DNA of 27,104 nt from JBMOGA01 sp049318625 (GTDB lineage Bacteria; Pseudomonadota; Alphaproteobacteria; Rhizobiales; Hyphomicrobiaceae): the NCBI GenBank assembly GCA_049318625.1, contig JBMOGA010000054.1, forward strand, positions 1-27,104, given 5' to 3'. The position numbers and the translations under genes were made by a program. This document shows, one piece after another, positions 8,439-14,882 of the stretch. Each line of letters begins with the position of its first letter. Within the stretch, counting starts at the first letter, position 1. The notes under the pieces were generated by a model. That model ran no database searches and had not been told where the DNA came from. It saw nothing but the letters and a program-made list of their open reading frames with translations.

Positions 8439-8623
8439 GTGGCTTGATTCTGTGAAGGTAGCTCGTGGATTGGCGATCGCTTGTCCGTAGACCGGTTGTG
8501 ATTAGCGTGCAAGCTACGTGTGCCTGCACACCCGCCGCAGTGGGCTGCTGCCGGTTTCGTGGACCCTAGCCAGGGCCTACCGACCCGGATTCATCTCGTC
8601 CACCCTGGACTGAGGAGACATCA

Positions 8624-8652
8624 TTGACGTTCATGGCGTGAACACGCTAAAA
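8624..8652 (+). promoter_or_regulatory. Candidate sigma-70-type promoter of the winged-helix regulator
   Basis: TTGACG at 8624-8629 and CTAAAA at 8647-8652 are separated by 17 bases, placing transcription start near 8659 and leaving a short leader that contains AGGGGGA before the ATG at 8678. The -35 is near consensus; the -10 is weaker. Confidence 0.45.
8629..8643. promoter_or_regulatory. Palindrome inside the regulator's promoter (possible operator)
   Basis: GTTCA-TGGCG-TGAAC is a perfect five-base inverted repeat lying between the -35 and -10 boxes of the candidate promoter. A DNA-binding dimer here would block polymerase. The adjacent winged-helix gene makes autoregulation the simplest reading. 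The right half, GTGAAC, recurs at 9470-9475 upstream of the dehydratase gene. Confidence 0.35.
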
Positions 8653-8677
8653 GCCATCTGATCTCCAGGGGGACCTG

Positions 8678-9349
8678 ATGGCCACCGGTTCGAGCATTAA
8701 GCATACTAGTCGCGATGACAACGATAGCATCTTGCTAAGCATGCTTGATGCAATCGCCGACAACCCTAATGTCACTCAGAGGCGCGTGGCCTCGGAGCTT
8801 GGAATCGCAGTCGGACTTGCCAACAGCTACGTGAAGCGCTGCGTGCGCAAAGGGCTTGTCAAGATCTCCCAGGCACCGGCCGGGCGTTACGCGTACTATC
8901 TGACCCCCAAAGGTTTTTCGGAGAAATCCCGCCTCACGGCATCCTACCTTTCGAATTCGCTTTCATTTTTCCGCCGTGCGCGAGAGCAGTGCGACGCGCT
9001 CCTAGACAAGATGGCCGCGGCCAACAAACGTCGCGCGGTGCTTCTCGGTGGCGGAGACTTGGCCGAAATCATTCGCCTCATCGCGCCTTCGCACAAGGTG
9101 GACATAGTCGCCGTCGTTGCCGGTAATGGCGATGTCGAGACTTCGCTGCATTCCATTCCGGCAGCAGATTGGTACGTTGTTACCTCGTTCGAGCATGGTG
9201 CGGCTTACCTTGAAGCCGCCATTGCCCGTTTCGGGGCTGAGCGAGTGGTGGCACCGCCACTCATGCGGCTTTCGTCGCGACCTAGCGCGTATACCAATAC
9301 CTCGCAGAGCAAGGCTGCCCGATCTTCGAACGGGCTCGACGCGAAGTAG
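8678..9349 (+). CDS. Winged helix-turn-helix regulator with C-terminal Rossmann-like domain
   Basis: Probable transcription regulator, 223 residues. Residues about 16-80 form a MarR/ArsR-like winged helix: NVTQRRVASELGIAVGLANS is the helix-turn-helix and GRYAYYLTPKGF the wing. A helical linker rich in Arg and Glu follows (FFRRAREQCDALLDKM). Residues about 115-200 look like a small alpha/beta domain: AVLLGGGDLAEI is a glycine-rich strand-turn-helix, followed by VDIVAVVAGNG and ADWYVVTSFEHG. Similar architectures occur beside polysaccharide genes, where the C-terminal domain may sense a nucleotide sugar; that role is inference. The ATG at 8678 has AGGGGGA four bases upstream. The gene sits exactly where GC content falls and at the head of the dehydratase operon, so it is the likely local regulator. 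Confidence 0.8.
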   Translation: MATGSSIKHTSRDDNDSILLSMLDAIADNPNVTQRRVASELGIAVGLANSYVKRCVRKGLVKISQAPAGRYAYYLTPKGFSEKSRLTASYLSNSLSFFRRAREQCDALLDKMAAANKRRAVLLGGGDLAEIIRLIAPSHKVDIVAVVAGNGDVETSLHSIPAADWYVVTSFEHGAAYLEAAIARFGAERVVAPPLMRLSSRPSAYTNTSQSKAARSSNGLDAK

Positions 9350-9408
9350 CATGCGGACCCAAAGAACGCGGTCGCTTTCGTTTTGACGGCGTCCTTGACG
9401 ACTGGGCC

Positions 9409-9438
9409 GGTGGCGAGTGAAGCAGGCAACTCGCCACC
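9409..9438 (+). other. Strong 10-bp hairpin after the regulator gene
   Basis: GGTGGCGAGT (9409-9418) and ACTCGCCACC (9429-9438) are perfectly complementary with a ten-base loop. It begins 60 bases after the regulator stop. No T-run follows, so an intrinsic terminator is possible but incomplete; a processing or protein-binding site is equally possible. Confidence 0.5.
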
Positions 9439-9459
9439 AGCGCCATTATAGGGCGTTTG

Positions 9460-9479
9460 CGTCGTTTCTGTGAACGACG
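9460..9479. promoter_or_regulatory. 7-bp inverted repeat at the presumed -35 region of the dehydratase operon
   Basis: CGTCGTT (9460-9466) and AACGACG (9473-9479) form a perfect inverted repeat around a six-base centre. It lies just upstream of the extended -10 at 9483-9491, where no good -35 box is visible, so it could be an activator or repressor site. It includes GTGAAC, also found in the palindrome at 8629-8643. Confidence 0.35.
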
Positions 9480-9482
9480 GCT

Positions 9483-9491
9483 TGCTATGAT
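9483..9491 (+). promoter_or_regulatory. Candidate extended -10 promoter of the dehydratase operon
   Basis: TGC-TATGAT matches the extended -10 form (TGnTATAAT, one mismatch). There is no good -35 element 15-19 bases upstream, which is usual for extended -10 promoters or for activated ones. Transcription would begin near 9498, giving a leader of about 110 bases. Confidence 0.35.
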
Positions 9492-9492
9492 G

Positions 9493-9513
9493 CTCCGGGA
9501 ACTGCACCCGGAG
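9493..9513 (+). other. 7-bp hairpin directly upstream of the ops-like element
   Basis: CTCCGGG (9493-9499) pairs with CCCGGAG (9507-9513) across a seven-base loop. It ends two bases before the ops-like GCGGTAGC. It would be in the transcript only if transcription starts upstream of 9493. Confidence 0.4.
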
Positions 9514-9514
9514 A

Positions 9515-9522
9515 GCGGTAGC
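9515..9522 (+). promoter_or_regulatory. ops/JUMPstart-like element
   Basis: GCGGTAGC is identical to the core of the ops element (GGCGGTAGCGTG) that recruits the antiterminator RfaH in enterobacterial polysaccharide operons. The surrounding GGTAGCTGTAAGG also resembles the other half of JUMPstart (GGTAGCTGTTAAG). It lies 86 bases ahead of the first gene of a long operon, the position expected. The same eight bases also occur once inside a coding region (6695-6702, minus strand), so chance is not excluded. Confidence 0.35.
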
Positions 9523-9607
9523 TGTAAGGTGCACTTTTGGCAGCCAGTTAGTGCATGTCCATTCGACCGCAACTCCACAGTATTCTGCTTTGATCGGAAG
9601 GAGCGAT

Positions 9608-10666
9608 ATGTCAACCAGAGATGCGAAAAACCTTAGCAGTCAGCGTGTCCTAATTTTCGGCGGCACGGGCTCTCTGGGTCGCGCCCTGCTCGATCGTCTA
9701 GCCGGCCGGAACGCAATCATGCTGTTCTCGCGGGATGAAGCCAAGCATTGGACGATACGAAACCAAGTTGGCTCGGATAATATTTTCTATGCGGTCGGTG
9801 ATATCCGCGATCCGAGTCGCGTAGAGGAGGTTCTGCTGCGCTTTCAACCATCGATTGTGATCGTTGCTGCAGCACTTAAGCAGGTTGACACCTGCGAACT
9901 CACCCCGCACGAAAGCGTGCAGACCAACGTGCTTGGCATCAAAAATGTTGTCGATTCTGTAAGCCGCCAAGCGGATCGCTTAAGTGGACTTGAAACCGTG
10001 CTCATGGTTTCAACCGACAAAGCATGTGCACCGACTAACGTTTACGGGATGTGCAAGGCCATCGCAGAGCGTTTGGTCACAAGTCAATGCCAGAATTTCG
10101 CGCGCCCCCGTTTCGTTGGTGTACGGTACGGAAATGTGCTTGATTCACGCGGCTCTATTATTCCTCTGTTTCGGTGGCAAGCAGAAAATAGCCCGACGTT
10201 TACCGTCACACATCCGAGCATGACGCGCTTCGTGATGACCCTAGATGAAAGCATCGACCTCATTATCGATACCGCTGAGGGGGCGAAGTCGGGAGAGATC
10301 TGGCTGCCGCGATTGAGATCCATGAGAATCCTCGACTTGGCGCAAATATTCTCTGAGCGGTTTAGGAAGCCGGTCGAGATCGTTGGGATGCGACCTGGTG
10401 AGAAACTGCATGAAGCGCTAATCAGCGAGCCTGAGAGCGTGCGCATAGCCTCAGATTCTGTCTACTACCGCATGGCCCCGGCTCACAGTCCGGTTGCCAT
10501 TGATGCTCGCATTTTCAAGTATGAGTCGAATGACGAAGTTCTTACTAGAGACGAACTTCATCATTATCTTACCTCCATTGGCATCCTCGAGAAGCGCCTT
10601 GATCAATTCGTTGGCCGGCAGATCGAGGAAATTGCGTCGCCATCTGTCACACGGGTATACAAATGA
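9608..10666 (+). CDS. UDP-GlcNAc 4,6-dehydratase-type enzyme (CapE/PseB/FnlA class)
   Basis: Polysaccharide-biosynthesis SDR of the CapD superfamily, short soluble form of 352 residues without the membrane domain of PglF/WbpM. It has the NADP motif GGTGSLG at 18-24, STDKA at 135-139, and Tyr146-x3-Lys150 (YGMCK), the SDR catalytic pair. RYGNVLDSRGSIIPLF and GMRPGEKLHEALI are diagnostic of the UDP-GlcNAc inverting 4,6-dehydratase/5-epimerase group. The expected product is a UDP-4-keto-6-deoxy-HexNAc. The ATG at 9608 follows GGAAGGAG at ideal spacing, so the in-frame extension to 9551 is rejected. Its stop overlaps the aminotransferase start (ATGA). Whether the product has the L-arabino (PseB, CapE) or another configuration cannot be decided here. 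Confidence 0.88.
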   Translation: MSTRDAKNLSSQRVLIFGGTGSLGRALLDRLAGRNAIMLFSRDEAKHWTIRNQVGSDNIFYAVGDIRDPSRVEEVLLRFQPSIVIVAAALKQVDTCELTPHESVQTNVLGIKNVVDSVSRQADRLSGLETVLMVSTDKACAPTNVYGMCKAIAERLVTSQCQNFARPRFVGVRYGNVLDSRGSIIPLFRWQAENSPTFTVTHPSMTRFVMTLDESIDLIIDTAEGAKSGEIWLPRLRSMRILDLAQIFSERFRKPVEIVGMRPGEKLHEALISEPESVRIASDSVYYRMAPAHSPVAIDARIFKYESNDEVLTRDELHHYLTSIGILEKRLDQFVGRQIEEIASPSVTRVYK

Positions 10667-11802
10667 AGTCCTATCCACTTTTCAAAGTACACGTCGATGT
10701 CGACGCGGCGCTGGCCGAGATTCGAACAGTTTTAGAGAGCGGGTTCGTTAACGAAGGTTTGCAAGTCGGCCAATTTCTGACTGCCGCAAGCGAGTTTCTT
10801 GGCGTCGAGCAACTCGTTCTCACAAATTCCGGCACCAGCGCGCTTACAATGGCGCTGAAGCTTTGCGGCGTCGGCCCTGGCACCGAAGTGGTCACAACCG
10901 CAATGACTTGTGTGGCTACCAACACGCCCATTGACAACCTCGGTAGTCTCATCGTTTGGGCCGACATCGACCCAGCCTCGGGGTCCATTGATCCAGCCGA
11001 CGTCGAACGCAAGATCACGCCGGCCACTCGCGCCATCATGTGTGTCGCCTGGGCCGGCACTCCGTGTGATCTCGACGCTCTCGGCGAAGTGGCGCGGCGC
11101 CACAGTCTGCCCCTCATTCAGGACGCGGCCCATGCCCTTGGCGCGACGTGGCGTGGGCGCCCCGTCGCCGAATTCGCCGATTACACCTGCTACTCGTTCC
11201 AGGCCATCAAGCACCTGTCGACCGGCGACGGCGGCGCTCTTGTCTGTCGCGACAAGGATCGCTTCGTTCTCGCGCGCAAACTCAAGTGGTTCGGCTACGA
11301 TCGCGATGCACACAAGGACGAAAAAGGCGAATGGAAAGGTCAGCGCTGGAGCGCGGACATCGAGCCGGGTGAAGTCGGCTACAAATTCAACATGAACAAT
11401 GTGGCGGCGGCGATCGGCTTGTCGCAGATGAAGCACATCGGATCCATCGTTGCGCGCCATCGCGCCAATGCCGCTGTCTTTCAGCGCGTGTTTTCCGCAT
11501 CGTCGTTGGTCAAGCCGCTGACAATCCCACAGCAGGCCGGCTCCAGCTACTGGGTCTTCACTGCACTCACCGATAAATCGGTGAACCGGGATCGGCTGCT
11601 TGAGCGACTGAATGCCGAAGGCATCGCAGCGGGTCTCGTACATTTGCCGAATGACCTTTACAGTGCGTTCCGGCCATACGAGACCGCATTGCCGGGCACT
11701 AGAGAGTTTGCCGACAGGCAGATCTCATTGCCCTGCGGTTGGTGGCTAACCGAGTCCGACTGCGAATGGATTGCAGGCCGCGTCAAAGCGCTCGCCGTCT
11801 GA
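10663..11802 (+). CDS. DegT/DnrJ/EryC1/StrS-family sugar aminotransferase
   Basis: PLP-dependent fold type I sugar aminotransferase, 379 residues, normal length. NSGTSALTMAL (55-65) binds the PLP phosphate, QDAAHALGA (153-161) contains the Asp that contacts the PLP ring nitrogen, and SFQAIKHLSTGDGG (178-191) holds the Schiff-base Lys183. Immediately after a 4,6-dehydratase, the obvious substrate is the 4-keto sugar nucleotide, giving a 4-amino-4,6-dideoxy sugar, as PseC or PglE do. A GDP-perosamine-synthase role using the Gmd product encoded 14 kb downstream is the main alternative. The ATG at 10663 overlaps the dehydratase stop by four bases. Confidence 0.9.
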   Translation: MKSYPLFKVHVDVDAALAEIRTVLESGFVNEGLQVGQFLTAASEFLGVEQLVLTNSGTSALTMALKLCGVGPGTEVVTTAMTCVATNTPIDNLGSLIVWADIDPASGSIDPADVERKITPATRAIMCVAWAGTPCDLDALGEVARRHSLPLIQDAAHALGATWRGRPVAEFADYTCYSFQAIKHLSTGDGGALVCRDKDRFVLARKLKWFGYDRDAHKDEKGEWKGQRWSADIEPGEVGYKFNMNNVAAAIGLSQMKHIGSIVARHRANAAVFQRVFSASSLVKPLTIPQQAGSSYWVFTALTDKSVNRDRLLERLNAEGIAAGLVHLPNDLYSAFRPYETALPGTREFADRQISLPCGWWLTESDCEWIAGRVKALAV

Positions 11803-11810
11803 CCACAATA

Positions 11811-12569
11811 ATGCCCCCCTTGCGAATATTTGTCGGAACGCTCGCTTGCGGCGAAGCCGAACTCGATGATTGTCGCCAAGCCGTTGCAAGGCAGACCGGT
11901 GTACAAGTGCGCCAGCTCGTTATCGAGAATAGACCTGAGCTGGAGGCACATAATGCGCTATGGGACGCCTGGAATGCAGAGCGACATCAGCACGATCTCT
12001 TCGTCAAGGTCGACGCCGATACGGTGCTGATGCGAGATACTGCACTGGCGGAGATCGGTGGATTGTTTGAAGACCCTGACGTGACCGGTGCGCAGATCCT
12101 GCTCCAAGACTACTTCACTGATAACTTGATTGCCGGGCTGAACTCGTTTTCCGGCGCGGTCAAATTTCATCGCTCGAACGACCGCCTCTTTACGGATCGG
12201 GTCGATTACGGTCACGTAAAAGTAATGAAAGGGCCGCCTGTCGCACATCTCGCGCCGATCGGCTGGCACTGTTTGAGGCCGCACGCTCGGCAGGCCTTCC
12301 ATTTCGGTTTGCATCGCGCACTGAAAAAGCAGAATGACGTCATCGGACGGGTTGCCGAAGTGTGGCTAAGAGAGCGTGACGACGCCCGCGGCTGGGCCCT
12401 TGCCGGCGCCGCCTCCGCTGGCTTTCGATTCAATGCTCGTTTCGACTACAGCGACAAAAACTTCGAGCGCAAGTTCGACAGCCTGAACGATCCTGCGCGG
12501 CGCGCTGACTTGATCGAGCACTTCGCGCGGCGCGTGGCATTGAGGTCTAGAGGAAAAGTTTCACCGTGA
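11811..12569 (+). CDS. Putative GT-A-fold glycosyltransferase
   Basis: Protein of 252 residues that looks like a small GT2-like (GT-A fold) transferase. It starts RIFVGTLACGEAELDDC, reads RQLVIENRPELEAHNALWDAW, then has DLFVKVDADTVL, where VDAD (67-70) is the metal-binding DxD-type motif. Downstream, HRALKKQNDVIGRVAEVW may contribute to acceptor binding. I cannot assign a named subfamily. The ATG at 11811 has no clear Shine-Dalgarno and follows the aminotransferase stop by eight bases, so translation may depend on reinitiation. Lying between the aminotransferase and the acetyltransferase, it may add the amino sugar made by those enzymes; that is inference. Confidence 0.65.
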   Translation: MPPLRIFVGTLACGEAELDDCRQAVARQTGVQVRQLVIENRPELEAHNALWDAWNAERHQHDLFVKVDADTVLMRDTALAEIGGLFEDPDVTGAQILLQDYFTDNLIAGLNSFSGAVKFHRSNDRLFTDRVDYGHVKVMKGPPVAHLAPIGWHCLRPHARQAFHFGLHRALKKQNDVIGRVAEVWLRERDDARGWALAGAASAGFRFNARFDYSDKNFERKFDSLNDPARRADLIEHFARRVALRSRGKVSP

Positions 12570-13111
12570 TACCCCAGAACGGTTCCCTGCGCCTTGTTAT
12601 TCGCTTAATCGAGCGTCGCGATATAGAGGAGGCCCGCGTACTCCACAATGAGGACGGCACATTGGCGAAGCTTACCGACATCGGTCATGTCAGCGAAGCG
12701 CAGCAAGAGGGTTGGTTCCAATCTGTTTCGACTTCTCGCACCTCTCGCCGTTACGTTGCTCGCCTGCGCACCGACGACTCATTCGTAGGTGTTTTCCGAG
12801 TTGACCACATCGACCTTTGGAACCGCAATGCAATGGTTGGCGCCGACGTCGTGGCGCACATGCGCAGACAGGGCTTTGCGCGCGAAATGTTTGAGTACGT
12901 TCTTGACTATTTGTTTAAGCATTGCGGTCTCCACCGGGTTGGTCTCGTCACACTAGCAAACAACACCGCCGCAATCGCGCTCTACACGAAACTGGGCTTT
13001 GTCGAGGAAGGGCGGGAGCGCGAGGCTATTTTTCGCGACGGGCGATTTCAGAACCTCGTTGCAATGGGTCTTCTCGGGCGCGAGTGGCGTTTAATAGGCG
13101 GCAATCCATGA
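12566..13111 (+). CDS. GNAT-family N-acetyltransferase, possibly amino-sugar specific
   Basis: GCN5-related acetyltransferase, 181 residues. The C-terminal half has the family's acetyl-CoA loop RRQGFAREMFEYVLDYLF (R/Q-x-x-G-x-A form), then LVTLANNTAAIALYTKLGFVEEG, the classic NxxAixlYxklGF motif. Length and layout match PseH-like enzymes that acetylate the 4-amino group of UDP-4-amino-6-deoxy-HexNAc. With the dehydratase and aminotransferase in the same operon, that is the favoured role, though acetyl versus another acyl group is open. The start is GTG at 12566, overlapping the TGA of the previous gene, with AGAGGAAAAG upstream. Its own stop overlaps the next ATG (ATGA). Confidence 0.85.
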   Translation: MIPQNGSLRLVIRLIERRDIEEARVLHNEDGTLAKLTDIGHVSEAQQEGWFQSVSTSRTSRRYVARLRTDDSFVGVFRVDHIDLWNRNAMVGADVVAHMRRQGFAREMFEYVLDYLFKHCGLHRVGLVTLANNTAAIALYTKLGFVEEGREREAIFRDGRFQNLVAMGLLGREWRLIGGNP

Positions 13112-13971
13112 TTGGCCGGCCGCAGTCAACACTTGTTCTGCTCGTCACTTGCTCGCGCGATGAAATGCGTCGCGACATTGCTATTAAGGTGATGAATAAT
13201 CTGGCTCAAGTCCTGCCAGACGCCGGCCTTGGTGATAGTTTCGTCGTATTTGATAACGCATCGACATTCGACGATCATTTGTCGCTCGCCCCTCCACGGA
13301 CGGTTATTTGTCGCTCGCCGACAAATGTCGGATACTGGTCTGCGATCCGATGGGTTCTCGTTAATCGAGCCGGCTTGCTATCACGTCCCTTTGAATACCT
13401 GTACATAGTCGAGTCCGATCTCTGGCATAAGGATCTGCGACCGCTAGCGGATTGTGAGCAGTTTCTCAGACTGGAAGCGACCGCCTCCTGCGTGCGAACC
13501 CAAGAGTTTTCCGTTAGGGCACGCTGGCGCTTCGACAAGCGGTTTCATTGGCTGCCATTTCATGTAACTCGTTCTGAAGTACTGCTTACCAATGCAGTTA
13601 CGGGTGAACCTGGCTGGTTTCGCCCGATGACTTACTGTCCGGGTCTTTACCTGTCGAACCTTCATCCTAAGTTGCCAGCATTAAATCGGATAGGGGCCCT
13701 AGAGCGAGTGTTTGGCGACCTTTCCGATCTTTCCGCCTTCACGGAGGGTGACTTCTTTCGCCTTATGATGAAACAATACCCACACATCGGCATTCTCGAC
13801 GGCGGACTCTACTATTCACTCACTTCGAGAGGCGACCGACATCGAGTGCCGACCGGCAGCTATTCTACCGCCGACACTCTGCACAATTTCGGCTACCACA
13901 GCACTCGCACGGCGCAGTTCATGCCAACGAGTGATATCGTCGTCACGCGAATGACAAGAGAATTGTCTTGA
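13108..13971 (+). CDS. GT2-like putative glycosyltransferase, family not recognised
   Basis: Product of 287 residues. The N-terminal half has the logic of a GT-A inverting transferase: LVLLVTCSRDEM as first strand, VVFDNAST (47-54) as the nucleotide-binding strand, PTNVGYWSAIRWVL (71-84) as the typical NxG-helix, and YIVESDLWHKDL (99-110), where ESD takes the place of DxD. The C-terminal half contains FHVTRSEVLLTN and EGDFFRLMMKQYPHIGILDGGLYY, which I cannot place. A role as glycosyltransferase is likely but the subfamily is unknown. The ATG at 13108 overlaps the acetyltransferase stop. A 5' in-frame extension within the acetyltransferase gene is rejected. Confidence 0.6.
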   Translation: MIGRPQSTLVLLVTCSRDEMRRDIAIKVMNNLAQVLPDAGLGDSFVVFDNASTFDDHLSLAPPRTVICRSPTNVGYWSAIRWVLVNRAGLLSRPFEYLYIVESDLWHKDLRPLADCEQFLRLEATASCVRTQEFSVRARWRFDKRFHWLPFHVTRSEVLLTNAVTGEPGWFRPMTYCPGLYLSNLHPKLPALNRIGALERVFGDLSDLSAFTEGDFFRLMMKQYPHIGILDGGLYYSLTSRGDRHRVPTGSYSTADTLHNFGYHSTRTAQFMPTSDIVVTRMTRELS

Positions 13972-14882
13972 AGAAACTTATGCTGCTGGTCGACTCTCGG
14001 GAGTATATTCACTCGAATTGCTACCAAAAGCAGCTCAAAGCCACGCTTGAACTTCACTATGATGTGCGGATGGTAAGCTTGCGTGACATACGTTGGCTGC
14101 CCTGGACCAATGGAGGGCGGTACGATTTGGTGCTGAGTGTCTTAAAACTGCGTACACTCGACATGCACCTTGAACGGATCGCTTCGTATCTTGCCGGTCG
14201 CCGACTTTACATTTACGAGCAGGACCCTTGGCAGGCGTTCATGGATTCGTCGCCGTACCGTGGCGCCTACCAGCGGATCGCGGCCCGCCTTGACGTAGCT
14301 GCTTTCTTGCTTACCAGTAGTTGGTGGCGCAGTTATGTGACCGAGCTCGGGCTTCCTGCAAAGTTCGTGCGCATGGGAATGCTGCCTGTGTACTGCGATC
14401 CTGGCCCCGATTGGGACGCTCGCGAAATCCGGCTAGGCTTCCAGGGCACGCTGCACCCGCACCGCAAGGACTTTTACGCAGCGGTTGAACTTAAGGGGCT
14501 CAGGACGGAGGTGCTGCCGCCAACAGCCTACGACGATTACTTGAAGAATTTGCACCGCATGCGATTCTTCATTCACACTGAAGATGCGCCGTGGACGGTT
14601 GACGGCAGAGCGATTCCGCGCAACGCACTGTGGATCAAGGAGACGGAGGTCGCGGCGCGCGGCACCTTCGCAATCCGCGATCATGAGGAAGAATCGGCGG
14701 CTTACGGAATTGCCGAGCTGCCTACCGTGCGCACGTTCAAGAACCTCGAAGAAATTCCCGATATCGTCGCGGGTATCGAGTCGCTTTCTCCATCGGTGCG
14801 TCGCGACATGATGGTCTCCTCCGCGGAGACGATGCGCCGCCGGGACGATTGGATGACAGTCGTCCGAGCCCTGGAACCCTGA
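13968..14882 (+). CDS. Putative GT-B-like glycosyltransferase, CgeB-like tail
   Basis: Product of 304 residues with no firm family. It begins with a hydrophobic strand (KKLMLLVDS), has YDLVLSVLKLRTLD and RRLYIYEQDPWQAFMD like the acceptor half of a GT-B protein, then LGFQGTLHPHRKDFYAAVE, which resembles the start of a donor domain. Near the C-terminus, ETEVAARGTFAIRDHEEESAAYGI and FKNLEEIPDIVAGIESL match the pattern of the Glyco_trans_1_2 (CgeB-like) tail. The start is either TTG at 13968, overlapping the previous stop (TTGA), or ATG at 13980. It couples to the ABC gene through TGATG. It probably contributes to glycan assembly, but direct proof is lacking. Confidence 0.55.
   Translation: MKKLMLLVDSREYIHSNCYQKQLKATLELHYDVRMVSLRDIRWLPWTNGGRYDLVLSVLKLRTLDMHLERIASYLAGRRLYIYEQDPWQAFMDSSPYRGAYQRIAARLDVAAFLLTSSWWRSYVTELGLPAKFVRMGMLPVYCDPGPDWDAREIRLGFQGTLHPHRKDFYAAVELKGLRTEVLPPTAYDDYLKNLHRMRFFIHTEDAPWTVDGRAIPRNALWIKETEVAARGTFAIRDHEEESAAYGIAELPTVRTFKNLEEIPDIVAGIESLSPSVRRDMMVSSAETMRRRDDWMTVVRALEP

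Noticed and set aside
9383..9400. Two TTGACG hexamers as -35 boxes
   Set aside because: Neither has a plausible -10 element 16-18 bases downstream.
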